In this document: positions 46,427-52,685 of the stretch, one piece after another
Layout of the letters: every line of letters starts with the position of its first letter
Numbering within the stretch: position 1 is the stretch's first letter
Assembly: GCF_000715205.1 (NCBI RefSeq)
Contig: NZ_JOTP01000021.1
Span: forward strand, 1 to 52,685
Length of the DNA stretch: 52,685 nt
Direction: 5' to 3'
Origin: Bacillus zhangzhouensis
GTDB lineage: Bacteria; Bacillota; Bacilli; Bacillales; Bacillaceae
Translations under genes and position numbers: made by a program
Notes under the pieces: generated by a model
The model's database searches: none
Told to the model about the DNA's origin: nothing
Seen by the model: only the letters and a program-made list of their open reading frames with translations

Positions 46427-47275
46427 TTATGCATTCTTTTCTTTTTTCGCTGGTGCTTTTCTTTTCTTAGGAGCTGCTTTTTTCGTTTTTGCTGGTTTTG
46501 ATCGATCGATAGAAGCCTGTAGAGCTGCCATCAGATCGGTCACATTGGAAGACGGATCTTTTTTGCCTGTCGTTTCTGGCTGTACTGTATGTTCTCCAGA
46601 TATTTTATCCCCAATTAAATTCATCAGCTGTTCTCTGTATTCATCCTGATAGGCGGCTGGGTCGAATGTTGTGGTCAGCTGCTCGATTAAAAGGAGCGCT
46701 GTATCTAACTCCTTCTTCACGATATTTTCCTCTTGCGGGATATTTGGTACGTCTGTTACTTGTCTAATCTCGTCAGGGAAATGAATGGTTTCCATCAGCA
46801 AGATATGTTCATAGCACCTGACGATTGCTAATTGCTCCTTCGAGCGGATCATAATCTTAGCCACGCCAATTTTCCCCGATTCCTCCAAGGCTTTTCTGAG
46901 TAATGAATAAGCCTTCGCACCGCCGGTATCTGGTGATAAAAAATAACTTCTTTCATAATAGATCGGATCAATTTCTTCTATCTTCACAAAATCAATAATG
47001 TCGACGGCTTTTTCTTCATTTTCTTTTCGCAGCCTTTCTAGCTCTTCATCGTCCAATTCAATAAATTTATTTTTAGCATATTCGTATGCTTTCACTATTT
47101 GTTCTGGAGCTATCTCTTCCCCGCAATTGGCACAAACCTTTTTGTAGTTAATGGGCGTATGGCATTCTTTATGCAACTGTCTTAATTTAATATCTTTGTT
47201 CTCTGTAGCGGTAAATAGCTTGACTGGAATATTGACCAATCCGAAGCTAATGCCGCCCTTCCAAACTGTATGCAT
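46427..47275 (-). CDS. ku: Non-homologous end-joining protein Ku
   Basis: A 282-residue DNA end-binding protein that recruits LigD to double-strand breaks. The Ku core shows WKGGISFGLVNIPVKLFTATENKDI, the LHKECHTPINYKKVCANC segment with Cys pairs, and IEEIDPIYYERSYFLSPDTGGAKAYSLLRKAL. The C-terminus is a basic Lys/Ala-rich tail (KPAKTKKAAPKKRKAPAKKE) that binds DNA. It is divergent from ligD, sharing a 115-bp promoter region, the arrangement of ykoV/ykoU in B. subtilis, where they protect spore DNA. Confidence 0.94.
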   Translation of the reverse strand: MHTVWKGGISFGLVNIPVKLFTATENKDIKLRQLHKECHTPINYKKVCANCGEEIAPEQIVKAYEYAKNKFIELDDEELERLRKENEEKAVDIIDFVKIEEIDPIYYERSYFLSPDTGGAKAYSLLRKALEESGKIGVAKIMIRSKEQLAIVRCYEHILLMETIHFPDEIRQVTDVPNIPQEENIVKKELDTALLLIEQLTTTFDPAAYQDEYREQLMNLIGDKISGEHTVQPETTGKKDPSSNVTDLMAALQASIDRSKPAKTKKAAPKKRKAPAKKEKNA

Positions 47276-47328
47276 CGTAACGCCTCCGTTCTTTTCTCCT
47301 TACTATGTAATGTTTTCATCAGACTTAT

Positions 47329-47358
47329 GTATGTTTATGAAAATTTCATCCCAATCTA
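47329..47358 (+). promoter_or_regulatory. Putative sigma-G promoter of ligD
   Basis: GTATG (47329-47333), 18 bp, CAATCTA (47352-47358), 32 bp before the start codon. The -35 matches the consensus G-H-A-T-R and the -10 is one base off CATNHTA. ykoU is a forespore gene in B. subtilis, which supports this reading. Confidence 0.5.
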
Positions 47359-47390
47359 AGAACACATGATGTAAGGAAGTGAATAGCTCA

Positions 47391-49256
47391 ATGAAACCTA
47401 TGCGATTAACGTCTGCACATGATGTTCCTGCCGGTGCAGACTGGCTGTATGAATTAAAATATGATGGCTTTCGGACCATTCTTTTGTGGGAAGAAGACGA
47501 GATTCATTTAGAGAGCAGGGCTGGAAAACGGTTAAACGAACAATTTCCAGAGGTGATTGATCAGTGTATACAATTAAAGGACCGATTTGCACCTTTTTTA
47601 CCACTGACGCTTGACGGAGAATTGGTCTTTTTACTGAGTGAACAGCAAAGCGATTTTGCGAAGGTTCAGCAAAGAGGCAGGCTGAAAAACAAAGAAGCCA
47701 TTCGCTTGCAGGCTGAGCGGTTTCCATGTCATTTGATTGCGTTTGATCTATTGAGATGCAAAGGGAAATCCCTTGTTGATTTCCCGTTGATGGAAAGAAA
47801 AGACTGGTTACAGAAAGTGTTTCAAGAGGTAAAACTTCCATCATCCGTTCAGCTTGATCACCCTTCCCTTCTTCAAATCATCCATACAGATCGAAGCCCT
47901 GAGTATATGAAAGAGCTGATGACGACGTATTTAGCGGAAGGAATAGTTGCTAAAAAAAAGACGAGTAAATGGCAGAATAATACCCGCTCTAAAGAATGGC
48001 TGAAAATCAAAAACTGGCGGCATGTATCTGTCATTGTGACCCGTTTTGATAAAGACAATGGCTATTTCCAAGGCTGTATTTATCAAGATACGGTTCTTAT
48101 AGAGGTTGTCCAATTCAAGCATGGTTTCTCTAAAGAAGAAGAACAAACCCTGCGTGCGTTATTTCAAACCAAAGGCCATTTGACAGGGGGATCAGAATAT
48201 GAAATCCCACCATCTATTGTCGCAAATATTGCGTGTATATCCTTTGATGGGTCAGCGTTAAGAGAGCCTCGGTTTTCTTCATTTTTACTAGAAACTGATC
48301 CAGCAGCGTGTACATTTCAGCAAATGCTCAAGCAGCTGTATCCGCTTCCTGCCGTCATTGACGTCACTCACCCTGAGAAACCAATTGTGCCGGCCCTACA
48401 TCTCAACAAGGCAGATTACTTACTTTATTTGAGACAAGTAGCTCCCTATCTATTGCCCTTTTTACGTGAAAGACGTCTCACTTTAATTCGGTTCCCTCAT
48501 GGCACTGGAGGCGAATGTTTTTATCAAAAGGCGACGCCTGATTATGCGCCTGATTTTGTTGTGACAGATCAAGTTGAAGATATTCCTTACACGATCTGTA
48601 ATGATCCTAACACGCTACTTTGGCTCGGTAACCAGCTGGCGATGGAATTTCATATTCCTTTTGAAACAAGAGATACCGATCGACCGGCAGAAATCGTCTT
48701 TGATTTAGACCCGCCATCTGTCAAAGAATTTCACCTAGCCATAGAAGCAGCCAAGCGAATAAAAGCGCTTTTAGATGGACTCTTTCTCACAGCTTTTATC
48801 AAAACAAGCGGTGGAAAAGGACTCCAAATTTATATTCCATTAAAGAAAAATGCCTTCACATACGATGAAACGAGACAATTCACAGCTTTTATATGCCGAT
48901 TTTTATGCGAACAAGCACCTGACCTCTTTACTCTGGAACGTTTAAAGAAAAATCGCGGCAATCGTTTATATTTAGATTACCTTCAGCATGATGCTGGAAA
49001 AACAATCATCGCCCCATATTCCCCAAGAGGAAACGAGCTTGGACTCGTTGCGACACCGCTTGAATGGGACGAATTGAATCTCGACGAACTTCATCCTTCT
49101 CTGTTTACCATGCCGGCTGTCATTGAGCGGCTAAAGGAAAAAGGCGATCCGTTTCGCCGCATAAGGCACTTTGTGAATGATGATGCTTTTAGACAAGTCT
49201 TACATCAGCTTCAAGACATTTTACCAGCTCATAAGATGGACTTTCGCGGTCATTAA
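47391..49256 (+). CDS. ligD: ATP-dependent DNA ligase D (ligase and polymerase domains)
   Basis: A 621-residue NHEJ repair enzyme. The N-terminal ligase domain has the adenylated Lys in ELKYDGFRTILLW (about residue 24), LDGELVFL, IVAKKKTSKW and EWLKIKNW; the C-terminal polymerase/primase domain begins after about residue 330 and shows the metal-binding IVFDLDPPS and SGGKGLQIYIPL. Ligase then polymerase order without a nuclease domain is as in B. subtilis YkoU (LigD). ATG 47391 is chosen because AAGGAAGTG lies 9 nt upstream; the open frame starts earlier at a GTG too close to it. It acts with Ku. Confidence 0.94.
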   Translation: MKPMRLTSAHDVPAGADWLYELKYDGFRTILLWEEDEIHLESRAGKRLNEQFPEVIDQCIQLKDRFAPFLPLTLDGELVFLLSEQQSDFAKVQQRGRLKNKEAIRLQAERFPCHLIAFDLLRCKGKSLVDFPLMERKDWLQKVFQEVKLPSSVQLDHPSLLQIIHTDRSPEYMKELMTTYLAEGIVAKKKTSKWQNNTRSKEWLKIKNWRHVSVIVTRFDKDNGYFQGCIYQDTVLIEVVQFKHGFSKEEEQTLRALFQTKGHLTGGSEYEIPPSIVANIACISFDGSALREPRFSSFLLETDPAACTFQQMLKQLYPLPAVIDVTHPEKPIVPALHLNKADYLLYLRQVAPYLLPFLRERRLTLIRFPHGTGGECFYQKATPDYAPDFVVTDQVEDIPYTICNDPNTLLWLGNQLAMEFHIPFETRDTDRPAEIVFDLDPPSVKEFHLAIEAAKRIKALLDGLFLTAFIKTSGGKGLQIYIPLKKNAFTYDETRQFTAFICRFLCEQAPDLFTLERLKKNRGNRLYLDYLQHDAGKTIIAPYSPRGNELGLVATPLEWDELNLDELHPSLFTMPAVIERLKEKGDPFRRIRHFVNDDAFRQVLHQLQDILPAHKMDFRGH

Positions 49257-49299
49257 GCGTTACACTTATTTATTAGAGAGTAAGAAAGGGATGACCATT

Positions 49300-49986
49300 T
49301 TGACCGCACATTCATTTCGAAACATAGCACTGATCTTCTTATGTCTTTCCGCAGGAATTGTGGATGTGATTGGCTATTTGAGCCTAGGACATGTGTTTAC
49401 AGCAAATATGACGGGTAATATTGTGCTGCTTGGCATTGCAGCAGGAAGTTCATTGCAGTTAACAGCCCTTCATTCCATCATTGCACTGAGTGGGTTCGTT
49501 CTAGGAGTTTTACTTGCCGTTGTGATGGGCGGGAAGCATGAAAAAACGTTTTGGCCAAAAGCCGTTACACGTATCTTTATTATTGAAGTGATGATCTTGC
49601 TTCTATTTGCTCTTATGATCATTTTGCCTTATACACAGGGTGCTTATTTTCTGCTGATTATTCTTTTAAGTATGGCCATGGGCATGCAGACGACGGCCGC
49701 ACGAAAATTAAATGTTGCTGGCATTTCAACAACTGTTTTAACGAGCACACTCGCTAACCTGTTTGAAGATTTGGCTCAGCGCTTATCACACAGCGAAAAA
49801 AGAAAAGCCCCTATTCAGCATGTGAGCTTGATGCGAATCGGTTCTATTGTCTTTTACTGCCTAGGTGCCGCTTTAGCTGCATACACTGATGCTTACGATC
49901 CGTTTATCATCATTTGGCTGCCTATCTGCATCCTTGGGGTCATTGTGATTACTGCTACATTCAAACACTTTCACCAATTGAAATAG
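49300..49986 (+). CDS. DUF1275 (YoaK-type) membrane protein
   Basis: A 228-residue protein with six or so hydrophobic segments. The family pattern is SAGIVDVIGYLSLGHVFTANMTGNIVLLGIAA near the N-terminus and GMQTTAARKLNVAGISTTVLTSTLANL in the middle. The start is probably TTG 49300 (9 nt from AAGAAAGGG); ATG 49291 lies directly on the ribosome site. The frame is open further upstream, overlapping the end of ligD. It may transport a small solute; function unknown. It lies downstream of ligD in the same direction and may be co-transcribed with it. Confidence 0.8.
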   Translation: MTAHSFRNIALIFLCLSAGIVDVIGYLSLGHVFTANMTGNIVLLGIAAGSSLQLTALHSIIALSGFVLGVLLAVVMGGKHEKTFWPKAVTRIFIIEVMILLLFALMIILPYTQGAYFLLIILLSMAMGMQTTAARKLNVAGISTTVLTSTLANLFEDLAQRLSHSEKRKAPIQHVSLMRIGSIVFYCLGAALAAYTDAYDPFIIIWLPICILGVIVITATFKHFHQLK

Positions 49987-50026
49987 CCAATCTCTAGATG
50001 GCTATTTCAATCATTGTGTTGAATCA

Positions 50027-50245
50027 CTAATAACCTCTCACATAAAAACCAGGAGGACGCCCCATGATGAACGTGGAGCCATACGGATATCCAGAAAATG
50101 TCCCAAATCCACCATATCCAGGGAAACCCCCTAAGCCAGAGAACACACCAGGGCTCACATAATATCCGCCAAAGCCAATATGGGGGCCCACTGCCCCTCC
50201 GCTAAAACCGCCTCCGTGAAAGCCTCCATATACTCGTGGATACAT
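50027..50245 (-). CDS. Gly/Tyr/Phe-rich small protein, coat- or crust-like
   Basis: 72 residues made almost only of Gly, Tyr, Phe, Pro and Ser (MYPRVYGGFHGGGFSGGAV, then GFGGYYVSPGVFSGLGGFPG and YGSTFIMGRPPGFYVRGY). Such composition is usual in spore-coat proteins and could be cross-linked through tyrosines. A possible sigma-K promoter lies upstream on the minus strand: ACC, about 16 bp, CATATGATG. No family recognised. Confidence 0.5.
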   Translation of the reverse strand: MYPRVYGGFHGGGFSGGAVGPHIGFGGYYVSPGVFSGLGGFPGYGGFGTFSGYPYGSTFIMGRPPGFYVRGY

Positions 50246-50393
50246 ACAATCACCTACCTTCTAGTTACACTTCATCTCATCATATGCATGACAAATGGAG
50301 CGGTGTTCACACTTTTTCTTTCAATTCTATGTACAAAAGACCAATCTGATAAAATTTGAATGAAAAGTCCTGCAAAAAATTAAATTAAGCAAA

Positions 50394-50524
50394 GAAAGGT
50401 GACCTTTTTAACTTGTTGCTCTGCCCTATGTTTATTTAGAATAATGGGGCAGGTAACAAATTTGCACACCCCCTTTGTTGCGAATTCTTCTTATTAAACG
50501 CTCTTGCAGCGTTTAATAAGAAGA
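50394..50524. other. Cluster of hairpins in a gene-free interval
   Basis: Within 50246-50586, which holds no gene, several inverted repeats follow one another: AAAGGT-g-ACCTTT (about 50395-50407), a pair of GCTCTGCCC and GGGGCAGG-type arms (about 50412-50461), and a perfect 17-bp stem of TCTTCTTATTAAACGCT (50486-50502) with its complement (50508-50524) around a 5-nt loop. They precede the Phr terminator. Possible readings are a non-coding RNA or processing region; none is proven. Confidence 0.5.
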
Positions 50525-50542
50525 GCCTATTTAAACAAAAAA

Positions 50543-50568
50543 CCCTTGCTGATGATCATCAACAAGGG
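50543..50568 (-). terminator. Terminator of the rap-phr pair
   Basis: CCCTTG (50543-50548) pairs with CAAGGG (50563-50568), with an inner TGATGATCATCA palindrome extending the stem; T-run on the minus-strand 3' side. Confidence 0.75.
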
Positions 50569-50586
50569 CGAGATATGGATTAGTGA

Positions 50587-50700
50587 TTAACCACCAATGA
50601 TTTTTTCTGCTACTTCGAATGAACCCGCAACGTTTTGAGTTAGAACAGACGCAGCGATAGCTAAACCCACAACGAATAATACTTTTAATCCTGTTTTCAT
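50587..50700 (-). CDS. Phr signalling peptide precursor
   Basis: 37 residues: a basic start MKTGLK, a hydrophobic signal segment (VLFVVGLAIAASVL) and a short C-terminal cargo ending SFEVAEKIIGG. ATG 50700 lies 1 bp after the rap stop, typical of rap-phr cassettes. The end VAEKIIGG resembles PhrG (VAEKMIG), whose mature signal is EKMIG, so EKIIG (possibly with a following Gly) is the likely exported and re-imported pentapeptide. It would inhibit the cognate Rap. Confidence 0.82.
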   Translation of the reverse strand: MKTGLKVLFVVGLAIAASVLTQNVAGSFEVAEKIIGG

Positions 50701-50701
50701 C

Positions 50702-51814
50702 TTAAATCAACCCCATTCTTTTCATATGTAAATCCGCTTCTAAACTTTTGTTCAAGTAAAAAACAGACTTCTCAAAAAGTGCTTGCTTTTCACAATATTT
50801 TGCCGCAAAATGTGAAAGCTCTTTTACTTCATGATATTCATTCTTCTCTTCTAACTTTCTTAATTTCTCATCAATTTGCTGAAATCTTTGTGGCGCATTC
50901 GTTAAGTAAAGATCATGTACGATGCCTATTTTGAGCTGAAACACTTCATGAGAAGCATCTTTTATTTTGGCATATGCAGCCTCTATATATTGGCTTGCAC
51001 GCTGCTTTTCACCAATCACACAGAGTTCCCGGCTGATCAGATACGTAGAATGGAAAAAGAAATCTGAATCATAATACTCTTGATGGGACAGCGCTTTTTC
51101 AAGATGACGTATTGATTCTTTCGGTTTGTTCCAAAATGAATATAAAATAGCCACATTGTGGTGATGCTGAGCCAGCATAAAGTCATCCTGCTCGCTTGTC
51201 AAAACCTCTTCCGCCAGACGATAATTCTCAAGTGCCTCTTCGTACCGGCCGATCTCTGTTAGATTTGCTGCAACGAGAGAGTATGAAAGTGCCGCTCTTC
51301 TTTCATAATGCTTGTGACGTTTATAGACATGGAGGGCTCTGCGAATATAGCTTAATGAGAGCATAATATGACTAAGACGATAGTAAAGCCAAGCCACCTT
51401 AAAATCAAAATCAGCTCGTTCTATCTCACTTGGAATTTTATCTAAGAGCTTTTCAGCACTTTGATACATTTGCAATGCTACCTCATAATTTCCTTGGTGC
51501 TGCTCATACACACCCTCATAAAAATCGAAATAATAGGCAAGGCGATGAGACAGATCATCATCTTTTTTCCCATAATGACCTTCTATACTTTTCGTTGATA
51601 CATTCCCCTTTTGCCCTCTCAAATTGTACATGAGAATGTGATGCCTCTTCTCAAGAAGAGAATAATACATGAGGATATCAGCATCGTCAATTTCCTCTAC
51701 TGCTTGTTTCGCTTTAGCAAATAATCGTTCTGCCTCATCTGCATGATCTTTTTTGATTTCCATGTTCCAGTCATTTAATAGTGATGCCAATTCCGCAACA
51801 GGAACTTTGCTCAT
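50702..51814 (-). CDS. Rap-family response-regulator phosphatase/regulator
   Basis: A 370-residue all-helical TPR protein. The N-terminal helical bundle begins MSKVPVAELASLLNDWNMEIK and the Rap pattern continues (EAERLFAKAKQAVE, then HRLAYYFDFYEGVYEQHQGNYEVALQMYQSAEKLL), followed by TPR repeats such as AANLTEIGRYEEALENYRLAEEVL and AQHHHNVAILYSFWNKPKESIRHLEKAL. Raps dephosphorylate Spo0F or block ComA or DegU; which target applies is unclear. If the peptide is PhrG-like, RapG-type control of DegU is a guess. ATG 51814 follows GGGGGTG. The upstream 344 bp hold a TTGAAG/TTAAAA-like promoter candidate (51906-51933). Confidence 0.9.
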   Translation of the reverse strand: MSKVPVAELASLLNDWNMEIKKDHADEAERLFAKAKQAVEEIDDADILMYYSLLEKRHHILMYNLRGQKGNVSTKSIEGHYGKKDDDLSHRLAYYFDFYEGVYEQHQGNYEVALQMYQSAEKLLDKIPSEIERADFDFKVAWLYYRLSHIMLSLSYIRRALHVYKRHKHYERRAALSYSLVAANLTEIGRYEEALENYRLAEEVLTSEQDDFMLAQHHHNVAILYSFWNKPKESIRHLEKALSHQEYYDSDFFFHSTYLISRELCVIGEKQRASQYIEAAYAKIKDASHEVFQLKIGIVHDLYLTNAPQRFQQIDEKLRKLEEKNEYHEVKELSHFAAKYCEKQALFEKSVFYLNKSLEADLHMKRMGLI

Positions 51815-52045
51815 TCTACACCCCCAATCACCTTCAGCTACATGACATGATTTCACTAAATATGGAACTTCTATTAGCAATTGCTAATTAGTCCATTTGA
51901 CATCATTTTAATATGAATCACTTGAATCTTCAATAACCGTTTCCTTTGAAAATGCGTTTCTTTCTCCTTTTCAATACTGTTTGTGTGAAAATTCCGCCCT
52001 TTTTTCTGCAAAAAGGCAAAGGATCATCTCGTTATGAAATGAAAA

Positions 52046-52064
52046 AAAGCCCTTGTTGGGCTTT
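52046..52064. terminator. Terminator-like hairpin between rap and the IS element
   Basis: AAAGCCC (52046-52052) pairs with GGGCTTT (52058-52064); A's lie on its left and it can end transcription reading leftward from the transposase gene. Confidence 0.55.
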
Positions 52065-52065
52065 C

Positions 52066-52099
52066 AGATTGTAGAGAAACTCATGTTTTTCTACAATCT
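52066..52099. repeat. Inverted repeat near the IS element end
   Basis: AGATTGTAGA (52066-52075) and TCTACAATCT (52090-52099) form a 10-bp stem. It may mark the terminal repeat of the IS1182-family element or a chromosomal hairpin; the other IS end is outside the window. Confidence 0.4.
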
Positions 52100-52150
52100 T
52101 CTTTATTTTCATCGTAATGATGATGGATGAGATTTAATGAAAAAGGCCTC

Positions 52151-52184
52151 CCACACACCTAGCCTAGCTTCGCTAGGTGTGTGG
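52151..52184 (-). terminator. Hairpin at the transposase 3' end
   Basis: CCACACACCTAGC (52151-52163) and GCTAGGTGTGTGG (52172-52184): a 13-bp perfect stem that includes the transposase stop codon. Confidence 0.6.
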
Positions 52185-52685
52185 CAATCTTCTTCATGTT
52201 CTGACAGGCAGCTGTGAGAAGCACTTGCTCACTCACATTTTGTTTCCCCCTCAACCGGCAGTAGCGAAGCCCATGCAGTTGTTTTGAATCTGCAAAGCTT
52301 CGCTCTATTTTTTCTTTTCTTTTTTTATATAGCTCTTTTCCAGAGATAGATAGACGATTTTGTCTGATCTTTTCTTTATGTTCTTCCCATACGTGTCTTG
52401 AGATGACTTTTTGATGATTTTTCGATCTTGTACAGCTCTCAAGGAAAGGACATGACGCACATTTTTTAGCATCTGATTTGTAGAACCTATAACCTTTTCG
52501 ATCAGTTGTCGTATATAAAAGCTTCTCACCACTTGGACATATGTAATAATCATGTTCAGAATTATACTGAAATTTCCACTTCTCAAAAAGTCCTCTTGTT
52601 GGATGAAAACGTCTATGTGCAATGACACCAAAAATACGGCGATCGGATAAAACTTTACAGATTCGAGTTGTCATATCAAAATAAT
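52159..52685 (-). mobile_element. IS1182-family transposase, partial (cut by window edge)
   Basis: The frame is open to the window edge and reads as the C-terminal third of an IS1182-type DDE transposase: YYICPSGEKLLYTTTDRKG, CASCPFLESCTRSKNHQKVI with paired cysteines, IERSFADSKQLHGLRYCRLRG (the family's glutamate motif) and LTAACQNMKKIA near the end. The 5' part lies beyond the window, so whether the element is intact is unknown. The Met at 52674 is internal. Its presence beside rap-phr marks this end as a mobile region. Confidence 0.85.

Noticed and set aside
49177..49299. Longer N-terminus for the DUF1275 protein
   Set aside because: The extra 41 codons overlap ligD, and the ribosome site AAGAAAGGG supports a start near 49300.

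Overview
This window is chromosomal DNA from a low-GC, endospore-forming Firmicute, almost certainly a member of the Bacillus pumilus group (pumilus, safensis, altitudinis). The evidence is the B. subtilis-like gene order from parC/parE to lexA, genes for spore proteins (SspN, SspO, SspP, Tlp, CotM), and a glutamyl endopeptidase that closely resembles the B. pumilus/B. intermedius enzyme. I identified everything by reading the sequence; no database search was run.

Layout. (1) 1-7850 is accessory. A MarR regulator, an old-yellow-enzyme reductase and an MFS pump share copies of one palindrome (core TGCATATGCA) and look like a private detoxification regulon. Next come a badly decayed nucleotide cyclase of the kind used in Pycsar anti-phage signalling, a collapsed sugar acetyltransferase gene, an isocitrate/isopropylmalate-type dehydrogenase and a second MFS protein. 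(2) 7500-28440 is the conserved core: two small membrane proteins, topoisomerase IV (parE-parC, with a LexA box over its promoter), yneT, plsY, yneR, yneQ, yneP, tlp, sspN, an FbpB-like peptide, yneN, citB, sspO, sspP, cotM, yneK, ccdC, ccdA, ynzD, yneF, sirA, tkt and the SOS block ynzC-yneB-yneA/lexA. A structured interspersed element sits inside a duplicated tlp terminator. (3) 28440-37240 is species-specific: coat-like protein, IseA-like cell-wall hydrolase inhibitor with a WalR-box array, RsbR paralogue, NucB nuclease, glutamyl endopeptidase, P450-reductase fusion with its TetR repressor, DUF421 protein. (4) 37241-49990: a single-chain RNA repair enzyme (kinase, phosphatase, Rnl1-type ligase), a small membrane protein, a DMT exporter, lutABC lactate oxidation, an Rrf2 regulator with an NmrA-like reductase, a VOC protein, YdaT, and the Ku/LigD end-joining pair. 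(5) 49990-52685: DUF1275 protein, Gly/Tyr-rich protein, a Rap-Phr quorum-sensing pair and the end of an IS1182-family transposase cut by the window edge.

How the parts fit. Genome maintenance is a theme: LexA, YneA, YneB and topoisomerase IV under SOS-type sites, SirA and YnzD at the entry to sporulation, Ku/LigD for spore DNA repair, SASPs for spore DNA protection, plus an RNA-repair enzyme. No CRISPR array, rRNA or tRNA was seen. The items most worth following are the RNA repair enzyme, the dead Pycsar-type cyclase, the MarR regulon with repeated operators and the structured repeat near tlp.
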